Positions 8,481-16,631 of a stretch of DNA of 43,905 nucleotides are shown here, piece after piece. A program made the translations under genes and the position numbers. The stretch is taken from positions 1-43,905 of the forward strand of contig SUVJ01000012.1 in assembly GCA_015062045.1 (NCBI GenBank), given 5' to 3'. A model generated the notes under the pieces. The model did no database searches. It saw only the letters and a list, made by a program, of their open reading frames with translations, and was not told the origin of the DNA. The DNA comes from Akkermansiaceae bacterium. Lineage in GTDB: Bacteria > Verrucomicrobiota > Verrucomicrobiia > Verrucomicrobiales > Akkermansiaceae. How positions within the stretch are numbered: position 1 is the first letter of the stretch; every line of letters starts with the position of its first letter.

Positions 8481-9389
8481 ATGAGCCAAGATTTCAAAGA
8501 CACCCTGTTACGCAGTAGCGTAGGCATGCTTATTTTGATAATCGAGTTGCTACTGCTCCCCCTATTGCCCATACAAACCCCCGCCTATGTACCCGAATTT
8601 TCGACCTTGCTTACATGGTACAGCTTGGTACTTATCGGGGCTACTTGGTGGTTGCTCAGCAAGTTATACTCGCAATTCACCCCCGGGGGCTACCGGGTAA
8701 GAATAGCCGCATGGGTTGGCATCTGCTGGCCACTACCTATCACCCTTGCATTAGCCCGGCTTAATCCCGCCGTGGAGCTCTACAGTGCAACAGGCCCCAT
8801 ATTTAACCACCTTACGCTGCCGGTGCTCTGCATACTGCCAACCTTACTTTTCTGCAAAACAGAGCCCTACCCACAACCACCCGTGCTTGCGCCTCTACAC
8901 AAGGGCAGGCATCTGCTATATATTGCAACTGTCCTATTTGCAATACTCTTTACGCTTCATAACATATATACCACTAACACATTACCTGAGCCTGTTTCAG
9001 GAAACAAAATACAAATAAGGGCAGAATACGCCTATGAAACAGAGGACTATCACGTGATAGTTGTTTACCTCACCAACTGCACCCAACACACCATTTTGAT
9101 TGGCGACACCCCTCAATCTATCGCAGGGGCAGGCCTTGACTCAACAGCGGGCTACAACTCCGTTTTCGATACGCGAGACAACTCCCCCCACGCCCCACGC
9201 TGCGGGTTCCCAAAACTCTATACCATGGCTCTACAGCCGCAGGAAACAGAACATACACGTATGCTCTATCGCAAAACAGCCCCTCACCAAACGCCCAACT
9301 CAATAGCACTAAGCTTTACCTACCTGCAAGTCGACAACAAAGTTTATACCCACCAAGTTTTTACCCTTAATGGGGATATTGACAAGTAA
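8481..9389 (+). CDS. Multi-pass membrane protein, unknown function (paralog 2)
   Basis: A 302-residue protein with about five hydrophobic helices in the first 170 residues and a C-terminal soluble domain, matching the architecture of the gene that ends 3 bp upstream. The N termini share a similar pattern (a helix containing AELLG in one and IELLL in the other), and both C-terminal domains contain a TNC/INR-type block followed by a beta-rich stretch. The Cys cluster of paralog 1 is not kept. No function is assigned. Tight spacing indicates co-transcription and possibly a joint complex. Confidence 0.7.
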   Translation: MSQDFKDTLLRSSVGMLILIIELLLLPLLPIQTPAYVPEFSTLLTWYSLVLIGATWWLLSKLYSQFTPGGYRVRIAAWVGICWPLPITLALARLNPAVELYSATGPIFNHLTLPVLCILPTLLFCKTEPYPQPPVLAPLHKGRHLLYIATVLFAILFTLHNIYTTNTLPEPVSGNKIQIRAEYAYETEDYHVIVVYLTNCTQHTILIGDTPQSIAGAGLDSTAGYNSVFDTRDNSPHAPRCGFPKLYTMALQPQETEHTRMLYRKTAPHQTPNSIALSFTYLQVDNKVYTHQVFTLNGDIDK

Positions 9390-9648
9390 TGAGAGCATCT
9401 TTGCAGGTTTACCGGCCACCGAACAGTAATATAAAGCCTGTGTATAATTGAGCACCGGTGGTTTTAGCGTTAAATTCACTTGGTGCTGCCAAGCCGGGCA
9501 TCACCATGGCAGCGGTTTATTGCTGATTTTTTTATCATTCTACGCATAGTAACATTAAACCGACGATGTAACAAATAATGATTTGCATACACGATTCAAG
9601 CTTGCGTTGTGGGCAGAATCGGGTATGATGTCATGAAATTATCTCATT
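9390..9648 (+). promoter_or_regulatory. Intergenic region with hairpin and promoter
   Basis: A weak hairpin (arms 9485-9491 and 9507-9513) is followed about 13 nt later by a run of seven T residues and may terminate the upstream operon. Near the right end, TTGCGT and TATGAT with a 16-bp spacer form a plausible promoter for the coiled-coil/TPR gene. Nothing else was recognised. Confidence 0.35.
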
Positions 9649-12141
9649 ATGGCATCTCTCTCGGCATATATCGGCATGGCACTCAGCGGGCTCGTTTGCA
9701 TAACGGGCAGCACGGTGTATGCCCAAAGCCTGAGCGGAGCTGCCAGAAACTACGGCACCACCCGCAATAAAAAGCCGGCCGACCCGGCCGAGTACTTTTT
9801 GGTGGCATTCGGGCTGTGTCAGGATGCCGAAAAAGCCTCGGCCTCCGGCAATTACGTGGAGGCCATGAAAAAAGCCCGGCAGGCAGAAAAAGTACTAGCC
9901 ACCATTGTTAGGGACTACCCCACTTGGAAACCGGATATGGTGCGATTTCGCCGTGAGAAACTGGCCGGCATGTTGGCTCAATACAAACAAGCAGCCGCCA
10001 ATGCCCCCATACCCACCGGTAAACAGCCCGGCAAAACCCTGCCCAAGGCAGACACTTTGATACCTAACTTACCGGAGAGGCTGCCGGACAACGGGCGTTT
10101 CATAGACCCCGACAGCGTGGTGCTCCCCAATTACGACACGACCGATAAAGAGCTTTACAACACCATTGCACGCCTCAAGGAGGAGTGCTCACGCTTGGCC
10201 CGCGCCTACTCCGAGCTTGATGCTCAGCATAAAAATGTGCAAAAGGAGCTCGTGGCCTCTCAGTTGGACATGAAAATGTACAAAGAGCGCTACGAAAAAT
10301 TGCAGGCGGAAATCACCAAAGAGCGCAGTGTCAGTAACGAGTTGGTAGCCTCCTACGCCAAGAAATTGGCGGAAACGGAGGAAAAGCTCCGCGCGTCTGA
10401 GGCAGCGAGGGAGGCCGCAGAAAACCGCGCGGCAGAGCTGAGCACGCAACTGGCAGAAACCCAGGCAGAGCTGGCACGTGTTACCAAAGAGCGAGATGCC
10501 CTTAAGGCGGAAAACGAACAGCTGCGCGCCATCATCGAGCTGAATAACCCGGAGAAAACCAAGGCGCTGTTAGATCAAAACCTCACCCTGGCAGAGCAGC
10601 TCAAACAGGCTCGACAACGCGTGGCAGATTTAGAAGCTGCCGCCGCCGGTGCTACGGATGAAAATGACGTGCTCAACCAACAGCTCGACAGCGCAAGAGA
10701 TGAGGTAGAGCAACTGCGCGAACAGCTCAGTGCCATTTATGATGAAAACCGTGGCTACCGCCGCCGTGTGTCTGAGCTGACGGAGCGACTCAACAACCTG
10801 GAGGCCGCCGCCAATGCCCAAGCCGCCCAACCCACCATAGACCCCGCCTTGGTGGAGGAAACAGAGGTGCTTAAAGACATTATTGCCAAGCAACGTCGCA
10901 CCATTGAAATGCAGGAGGAAGGCCGCCAAATGATGCTTGAAACCTACAAGCAGCTCAAAAATGAAAATAATGAGATGGTGGCACAGCTCCAAAAGCTTGA
11001 GGACGAGAGCAAGCTGGACCTGACCGATGCCGAAAAACGCCTCATCGAGGCGATTCGTAACGGCGAAAAAACAGAGGCAGAGCCCAATGCCGACACGGAG
11101 GCCGTGCGCCGCAGCCTTTCTATTGAAACCCTTACCAAACAGGCAGATAACGCGTTTAACAAGAGCCGTTACACCGCCGCAGAGCAGCTCTACCGCACAC
11201 TCTACGACTACCAGCCGGACCACGTGCCCTGCCTCGTCAACCTGGGCACTATTTTGCTTTACCGCAACAAGTGTGAAGAGGGTATTGAATACCTTACCCG
11301 CGCCACTCGCTTGGCACCGGATTTGCCCATCTCATACTTCCTGGCAGGTATATGCTACTACCGCATGGACCGCATGGAGGAGGCCGAGCAAATGTTCATA
11401 TACACCATTGAGCTTGACCCCGCCAACGCGGAGGCATTCTTCTACTTAGCTAACATAGAGGGCATTACAGGGCGCATAGACTTAGCGCTCAGCCACTTTG
11501 CAGCAGCAGTTAAACTAAAGCCCACGCTGGCAGATGCCCACTATAACATGGCACGCCTGTATGCAGAGCAAGGCCGCATACCCGATGCAGCCCGTGCCTA
11601 CGACCGCGCCATTCAGGCAGGTGCAGAGCCGGACCCCGAGTTCGAAAACTACCTGCGTAACCACCCCGACAACGCCAAACAGCCCGGCGATGACTTGGTG
11701 GAGCAAATTCAACCCGAAGCAGAGGCTAAAAAGCTTAAGGATGAGCACCACCCGGATGCCGAGCCTGCTCAGGATGCAACGGAACAACCGCAACAAACCG
11801 AGGACGGTACAGATACCCCCACGGAGGAACCGCCCCCACCCGTTGACCCCGTAGAGGCAGAGCGCCAAGCCGTGCTGGCAGAGATTGCCCGCTTGGCCAC
11901 CGGTGGCACCAAGTCTGCCCCCACCCCCTCCTCTGCCGGCAATTCCACCAAGGTGGATAAGAGCCTCTTCGGCACCAAAACCGTGCGTGTCAAGAAAGGC
12001 CGCCACACCAAGAAGATTCGCCTGCGCCTCAAGCGCTCCGCCCCGCAGCGTATCCGTGAATCCGGCGGCGATATCAAGCTGCTCAACCCGCCCAAACCGG
12101 AAAAAAAGCTCAAAAAAACAGACCGTAAAAAGAGAAGATAA
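9649..12141 (+). CDS. Exported coiled-coil and TPR protein
   Basis: An 830-residue protein. An N-terminal hydrophobic stretch ending in YAQS is a likely signal peptide. Residues about 160-445 form a long, charged, heptad-rich coiled coil. Residues about 490-665 hold four to five tetratricopeptide repeats (for example AEQLYRTLYDYQPDHVPCLV, AEQMFIYTIELDPANAEAFF). The tail is Pro/Glu/Thr-rich and ends in a very basic segment full of Lys and Arg. The layout suggests an envelope scaffold with a polyanion- or peptidoglycan-binding tail. It is a single gene with its own promoter, and a hairpin follows at 12162. The exact family was not recognised. Confidence 0.75.
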   Translation: MASLSAYIGMALSGLVCITGSTVYAQSLSGAARNYGTTRNKKPADPAEYFLVAFGLCQDAEKASASGNYVEAMKKARQAEKVLATIVRDYPTWKPDMVRFRREKLAGMLAQYKQAAANAPIPTGKQPGKTLPKADTLIPNLPERLPDNGRFIDPDSVVLPNYDTTDKELYNTIARLKEECSRLARAYSELDAQHKNVQKELVASQLDMKMYKERYEKLQAEITKERSVSNELVASYAKKLAETEEKLRASEAAREAAENRAAELSTQLAETQAELARVTKERDALKAENEQLRAIIELNNPEKTKALLDQNLTLAEQLKQARQRVADLEAAAAGATDENDVLNQQLDSARDEVEQLREQLSAIYDENRGYRRRVSELTERLNNLEAAANAQAAQPTIDPALVEETEVLKDIIAKQRRTIEMQEEGRQMMLETYKQLKNENNEMVAQLQKLEDESKLDLTDAEKRLIEAIRNGEKTEAEPNADTEAVRRSLSIETLTKQADNAFNKSRYTAAEQLYRTLYDYQPDHVPCLVNLGTILLYRNKCEEGIEYLTRATRLAPDLPISYFLAGICYYRMDRMEEAEQMFIYTIELDPANAEAFFYLANIEGITGRIDLALSHFAAAVKLKPTLADAHYNMARLYAEQGRIPDAARAYDRAIQAGAEPDPEFENYLRNHPDNAKQPGDDLVEQIQPEAEAKKLKDEHHPDAEPAQDATEQPQQTEDGTDTPTEEPPPPVDPVEAERQAVLAEIARLATGGTKSAPTPSSAGNSTKVDKSLFGTKTVRVKKGRHTKKIRLRLKRSAPQRIRESGGDIKLLNPPKPEKKLKKTDRKKRR

Positions 12142-12161
12142 TACGGCAAAGGGTTAAATTG

Positions 12162-12191
12162 CCGGAATTTCAGCTTCCGGGTGTCATTTTT
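12162..12191 (+). terminator. Terminator after the TPR gene
   Basis: A 6-bp stem CCGGAA/TTCCGG (12162-12167 and 12175-12180) is followed by GTGTCA and five T residues, about 20 bp after the stop codon. Confidence 0.5.
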
Positions 12192-12245
12192 AACTCGCCA
12201 AGGCAGGGAAAATGTGATAGCATACTCTACGTAATTTTTTGAGTT

Positions 12246-14210
12246 ATGCGTTTATTCTCACATCTTGTTACCACAATCTGTTTGATAGCAGGCGGGCTGC
12301 TTTGCCCCGCTCAAACAGCAGAGAACATGCACCCCGACTTGCCATCGGAAATCACCGCTGTTGCAGCCCCCCAGGAAACGGCGAATGATAAGAAGGAGCA
12401 GCTCATTGCAGAATCCGACTTACCGGCTGAAGCAAAAGCCACCCTGCGCAAAGCTGCACCGTTTTTAAACGAGTTTGTGCTTCGGGGGTATATCAACCTT
12501 AAGCAACACCATGCTTTTGATGGGCACAGCGCCTTGGATCACGCCCGCATGAAGGTTAACTTTTTACCCCCGCCCAATGGCTTGCCCTGCCCGGATTGCG
12601 GTGAAATTGTTTGGAACCGTAAAAAGGACGAGCTACCGGCTTGGACTTGCCACTACACCGGCAACAATGAGCAATACGCCCGTTTCCCCATCCCCCTGCG
12701 CCTTTATGCTCAGGAGGAAGCCGGCATGGGCCTGTGGCAGAAGCTCTGCCACCGTGTGGAAGTGGACCCCTTCAACTTAGCGGCCACCATCATCTTCTTC
12801 CTGGCCATTCTGCACACCTTCCTGGCACCCAAAATCTCCTCCTACGCCCACCATTTGGAGAAAAAACACAAGGAATCCCTGCGCGCACGCAAGTTCCGCA
12901 TCGAACACCCCGAGCAGCGTCTGCCGGTGTCCTTTTCCTCCACCATTCTGCACTTCTTGGGCGAGGTAGAAGTCGTATTCGGCCTGTGGGTCATCCCCTT
13001 TGCCTTTGTATGCATTAAGTATTACTCCATGGAGGACTTTTTGAAGTACGTGGATCACGATGTCGTATTTACCGAGGCCTTGTTTGTGGCCGTGGTGATG
13101 GTGATTGCGGCATCTCGCCCCATCTATCGCTTGGCAGAGAACCTGCTGAAGAAAGGCGCAGCCTTGGGCAACGGCACCCCGGCAGCCTGGTGGCTCTCCG
13201 TACTCTGCATTGCCCCGCTGCTGGGCTCCTTCATCACCGAGCCCGCCGCCATGACCCTGGCCGCAATTCTGCTCAGCAAGAAGATTTACCAGCTCAAACC
13301 CAGTGTAGGTCTTTGCTATGCCACCTTGGCCCTGCTGTTTGTCAACGTATCCGTAGGCGGCACGCTTACACACTTTGCCGCCCCGCCCATCGTCATGATC
13401 TCCGAGAAATGGGACTTCGGTTTATCCCACATGTTCCTCAACTTCGGGTGGAAGGCTGTTGTTGGTATCGTCATCGCCAATATCCTCTATTTCATGCTTT
13501 TCCGCAAGGAGTTCCGCCGTTTGGAGGAAGTACAGCGCAGCCAAATGGCCTTTGAGCATGCCGTACCCACCACGTGGGAGGACCGCCAGGACAACATCCC
13601 CGTATGGGTGTATCTGGTATCCATCGCCTTCTTAGGGTGGACCGTGTACTTCAACCACCACCCGGCCCTCTTCATCGGCGGGTTCATGTTCTTCTTGGGC
13701 TTTACCTTGGCCACCCCGCAATACCAAAACCACGTTACCATCAAAGTACCGCTGCTGGTGGCCTTCTTCTTGGCCGGCTTGGTAACATTGGGCGGCGTGC
13801 AAGGCTGGTGGATGGAGCCCGTGTTACAAGCGCTCTCAGAGATGGGAGCCACCGCCACCATGAGCTTGGCCAGTGTGCTGACGGCGTTTAACGACAATGC
13901 CTCCGTTACCTACTTGGCCAGCACCGTGCCGGATTTGCAAGAGCAAATCAAATACGCCATTGTGGCCGGTGCCGTTACCGGCGGTGGTCTTACCGTGATA
14001 GCCAATGCTCCCAACCCGGCAGGCCAGGCCATTCTCGGTAAATACTTTAAGGGAGGCATCAACGCCATTAAGCTTTTTGCATGGGCATTCATCCCCACGG
14101 TCATCATGTTCCTGATGTTCATTTTGACCTGCCCGTCAGAAAACACCAATGCCGCCACCCCCGCAGAGCAAGAAAAGCAGGCACAAGTTGCCCCTGCGGA
14201 GCAACAATAA
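12246..14210 (+). CDS. Putative Na+/H+ antiporter with exported N-terminal domain
   Basis: A 654-residue inner-membrane protein. Residues 1-24 look like a signal peptide (ending in PAQTAE), followed by about 140 soluble residues with a CPDC motif and WNRK, then roughly ten to twelve membrane helices from about residue 178 to the end. Conserved-looking transport signatures include FITEPAAMTLAA, GGTLTHFAAPP and FNDNASVTYL, which fit the putative Na+/H+ antiporter family (PF07399) within the ion-transporter superfamily. The family call comes from memory of these motifs. The riboflavin synthase gene starts 9 bp downstream, so the two are probably co-transcribed without an obvious shared function. 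Confidence 0.65.
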   Translation: MRLFSHLVTTICLIAGGLLCPAQTAENMHPDLPSEITAVAAPQETANDKKEQLIAESDLPAEAKATLRKAAPFLNEFVLRGYINLKQHHAFDGHSALDHARMKVNFLPPPNGLPCPDCGEIVWNRKKDELPAWTCHYTGNNEQYARFPIPLRLYAQEEAGMGLWQKLCHRVEVDPFNLAATIIFFLAILHTFLAPKISSYAHHLEKKHKESLRARKFRIEHPEQRLPVSFSSTILHFLGEVEVVFGLWVIPFAFVCIKYYSMEDFLKYVDHDVVFTEALFVAVVMVIAASRPIYRLAENLLKKGAALGNGTPAAWWLSVLCIAPLLGSFITEPAAMTLAAILLSKKIYQLKPSVGLCYATLALLFVNVSVGGTLTHFAAPPIVMISEKWDFGLSHMFLNFGWKAVVGIVIANILYFMLFRKEFRRLEEVQRSQMAFEHAVPTTWEDRQDNIPVWVYLVSIAFLGWTVYFNHHPALFIGGFMFFLGFTLATPQYQNHVTIKVPLLVAFFLAGLVTLGGVQGWWMEPVLQALSEMGATATMSLASVLTAFNDNASVTYLASTVPDLQEQIKYAIVAGAVTGGGLTVIANAPNPAGQAILGKYFKGGINAIKLFAWAFIPTVIMFLMFILTCPSENTNAATPAEQEKQAQVAPAEQQ

Positions 14211-14219
14211 AGCATCCAC

Positions 14220-14813
14220 ATGTTTACCGGAATCGTAGAATGCACCGGCACCGTTGTTGCGCGCACCCCTGTTGAAAAGGGCGCGCGCTACACCATTGAT
14301 ATACCCTTTGCCGCAGAGCTGGCCTTGGGTGACTCCGTTGCCGTAAACGGTTGCTGCCTCACGGTAGACCGCATCAACGGCACACAGGTAGAGTTCGACT
14401 TGCTCACTCAAACCATGCGCGTTACCTCCTTGGGCACGCTTTACCCCGGCTCTGTCTGTAATTTGGAGCGCGCCATGGGCACCAACGGCAGGTTCGGCGG
14501 CCACTTGGTCATGGGCCATGTGGACACCACCGGCACGGTTGTATCCATCACCCCCGTGGGGCAAGACCACATGGTGCGCATCCGCATACCCGCAGACTAC
14601 CTGCGCTACACTATCGACAAAGGCAGCATTTGCATAGACGGCATCTCCCTCACCATTGCCGCCATTCATGCAGACACCGCAGAGCTCGAGTTCTGGATTA
14701 CCCCGCACACTTGGCAGCGCACCATCATGCACGCGTACACCCCCGGCACCGTGGTGGATATAGAGGTGGACATGATTGCCAAATACGTGGAAAAAATGTT
14801 CAACCGCGCATAA
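14220..14813 (+). CDS. ribE: Riboflavin synthase, alpha subunit
   Basis: Catalyses the dismutation of two 6,7-dimethyl-8-ribityllumazine molecules to riboflavin and a pyrimidine, the last step of riboflavin synthesis, in the cytosol. The 197-residue length is typical. The N terminus MFTGIVECTG is diagnostic, and the protein is a tandem of two lumazine-binding domains: residues 1-95 with VNGCCLTV, and 96-197 with GHLVMGHVDTTG and IDGISLTI. No other rib gene is nearby and no FMN riboswitch was seen. The gene is called ribE here; some genomes use ribC for the same enzyme. Confidence 0.95.
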   Translation: MFTGIVECTGTVVARTPVEKGARYTIDIPFAAELALGDSVAVNGCCLTVDRINGTQVEFDLLTQTMRVTSLGTLYPGSVCNLERAMGTNGRFGGHLVMGHVDTTGTVVSITPVGQDHMVRIRIPADYLRYTIDKGSICIDGISLTIAAIHADTAELEFWITPHTWQRTIMHAYTPGTVVDIEVDMIAKYVEKMFNRA

Positions 14814-14817
14814 AAAC

Positions 14818-15096
14818 ATGGATTGGATCTACATGTTGGTTTTAAAGCACCTTGCATGCATACCGGGGGTGCTTTTTGCCGTAGAAAACTGGCGCATTTG
14901 GTATTGGAACCACTTTAAACGCGGTGATGAACCCGCCGCCAAATATTACCCCTTTATCGGCAGCCTCTTCTTATTCATCTTCTTAAACACAACCCTGCCC
15001 GGGTTATGGGCATACGCCGCCCTTGTTCTGGACTACGCCTGCCTCCCCATGTGCGCCCATTGGTGCTACTCCCGCCTGCGCCACCGCTCATCATAG
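14818..15096 (+). CDS. Small membrane protein, unknown function
   Basis: A 92-residue protein with two to three hydrophobic helices (YMLVLKHLACIPGVLF, YYPFIGSLFLFIFLNTTLPG, a third near 65-85). It begins 4 bp after the ribE stop codon, which favours translation as the last gene of the antiporter-ribE unit. No family was recognised. The ATG at 14818 is chosen because the hydrophobic segment starts there and earlier codons lie inside ribE. Confidence 0.6.
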   Translation: MDWIYMLVLKHLACIPGVLFAVENWRIWYWNHFKRGDEPAAKYYPFIGSLFLFIFLNTTLPGLWAYAALVLDYACLPMCAHWCYSRLRHRSS

Positions 15097-15102
15097 TTTA
15101 TC

Positions 15103-15198
15103 TTGCCATTTTTATCTTGATAAAATGTGATATTTTGCCACTTTTATCATGATAAAATGTGCAGTTTTGCCACTTTTTGCTTGATAAGTGTAGCAATT
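15103..15198 (+). repeat. Three 32-bp iterons upstream of the AAA ATPase
   Basis: Three direct repeats of exactly 32 bp, each starting with TTGCCA (15103, 15135, 15167). The middle one contains the perfect 16-bp palindrome TTTTATCATGATAAAA; the others are partly degenerate. The last repeat overlaps the -35 box of the downstream promoter. The spacing is about three helical turns, so a bound protein would sit on one face. This looks like an operator array. Confidence 0.75.
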
Positions 15199-15209
15199 TT
15201 CATTACATT
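15181..15209 (+). promoter_or_regulatory. Promoter of the AAA ATPase gene
   Basis: TTGATA (15181-15186), a 17-bp spacer and TACATT (15204-15209). The -35 box lies within the third iteron, so binding there should block transcription. The expected start near 15216 rules out the ATG at 15212 and supports the ATG at 15236. Confidence 0.6.
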
Positions 15210-15235
15210 GAATGCGGAAAGGAACGCATAAGGCA

Positions 15236-16549
15236 ATGGATAGAAGAGCATTTGAGGAATTAAAGCAATGGAAAAATCGCAGGAATCGGAACCCCTTAAT
15301 TATACAGGGTGCACGTCAGGTAGGCAAGACCTGGCTCATGCGTGAATTCGGGCGGCGGGAATATGCCCGAACTGCTTACCTGAGCTTTGCCGACAATCCT
15401 CATGCTGCTGCTATTTTTGATGACGCGTACCATGTAGAGACACTGATTCAGGGAATTGCCCTGATGAGCGGCACAAAAATCACGCCCGAGGATACGCTGG
15501 TAGTGCTCGATGAGATTCAGGAGTGCGAACGCGCCCTTAATGCTCTTAAATACCTGCGAGAAAATGCCCCGCAGTACCACATCATGGCAGCAGGTAGCCT
15601 GCTTGGAGTGGCAGTACGACAGCGGCGCATGTCTTTTCCTGTTGGACAGGTGGACTTTCTGAACTTAAAGCCCTTGAGTTTCAGGGAGTTCCTTAAGGCT
15701 TTAGGGGAAGACATGCTACTGCAAGCTCTTGATGGGGGGAATTCAACCTTACTTGCCGTAGCGCATGAACAATTGGTTGCCCGCTTGAAAGAATACCTGT
15801 ACGTGGGCGGTATGCCCGAAGTAGTTGCAAGCTATGTCGACACACGTGATTATGCAGAGGTTCGCCGATTACAGCAACAAATTATACAGGGGTATGAGCG
15901 CGATTTTGCCAAATATACCACAGCAAGAGATGTGCCACGCATACATGCCGTGTGGGGAGCTGTGCCTCTGCAGTTGGCAAAAGATAACAGAAAGTTTGTT
16001 TACAAGTATCTGGGGGAAGGTGCACGTGCCCGTGAATATGAAAATGCGGTAGAATGGCTCATTATCTGTGGCTTACTGCATCGGGTTCGTCGCATAAGTA
16101 AGCCGGGTGTACCGCTCAGTGCATACGAAAGCCCCTCTGCATTCAAACTCTATGCGCTCGATTGCGGGTTGTTAGGAGCACTTGCACGGCTCGATGCCCG
16201 TAGCCTCTTGCAAGGGAATGCGGTATTTGAGGAGTTTAAAGGAGCCCTCACAGAGCAATATGTGCTACAGGAATTGCTCTGCGCCCTCGATACCTTCCCC
16301 GCATATTGGGAGCCCGATAGCGGCAGTGCCGAGGTAGATTTCGTCGTTCAATTGGGCGGTAATATCATCCCCTTCGAGGTGAAAGCCGGTGTGAACCTGC
16401 GTGCCCGCAGTCTGGCATCTTACCGCTCCCGATTCTCGCCGGCGTTTGCAGTGCGTGCCTCTCTGGCGGCATACGAGCTTAACGAGGGACTGTATAATAT
16501 TCCGCTCTACGCTCTCAGCTCATATTTGCCAAAGCTGCTTTCTCAATAA
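15236..16549 (+). CDS. AAA-type ATPase with DUF4143 domain
   Basis: A 437-residue protein of the AAA_14/DUF4143 (COG1373) family. Walker A is GARQVGKTW and Walker B is LVVLDEIQ, followed by a sensor-like AAGSLLG. The C-terminal DUF4143 part contains a PD-(D/E)XK-like pattern: VDF in SAEVDFVV, then FEVKAG about 15 residues later. The biological role of the family is not established; these genes are scattered accessory genes with their own promoters. Iterons overlapping the promoter suggest tight control, perhaps autoregulation. Codon use is more AT-rich than in neighbouring genes, consistent with horizontal gain. Confidence 0.88.
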   Translation: MDRRAFEELKQWKNRRNRNPLIIQGARQVGKTWLMREFGRREYARTAYLSFADNPHAAAIFDDAYHVETLIQGIALMSGTKITPEDTLVVLDEIQECERALNALKYLRENAPQYHIMAAGSLLGVAVRQRRMSFPVGQVDFLNLKPLSFREFLKALGEDMLLQALDGGNSTLLAVAHEQLVARLKEYLYVGGMPEVVASYVDTRDYAEVRRLQQQIIQGYERDFAKYTTARDVPRIHAVWGAVPLQLAKDNRKFVYKYLGEGARAREYENAVEWLIICGLLHRVRRISKPGVPLSAYESPSAFKLYALDCGLLGALARLDARSLLQGNAVFEEFKGALTEQYVLQELLCALDTFPAYWEPDSGSAEVDFVVQLGGNIIPFEVKAGVNLRARSLASYRSRFSPAFAVRASLAAYELNEGLYNIPLYALSSYLPKLLSQ

Positions 16550-16594
16550 AAATCAGCACTGCGTCAGAAAAGCACGGAGGGCAAAAAAATGGGC

Positions 16595-16623
16595 TTGAAA
16601 ACGGGGGGGATTTATGGTAGATA
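16595..16623 (+). promoter_or_regulatory. Sialidase promoter, nearly leaderless
   Basis: TTGAAA (16595-16600), a 17-bp spacer and TAGATA (16618-16623). Only 8 nt separate the -10 box from the ATG at 16632, so the mRNA should start at or within a few bases of the start codon. Confidence 0.5.
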
Positions 16624-16631
16624 ATGGCTGT

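Noticed and set aside
14150..14225. FMN riboswitch before ribE
   Set aside because: Only 9 bp separate ribE from the antiporter gene, and no RFN-like sequence was seen.
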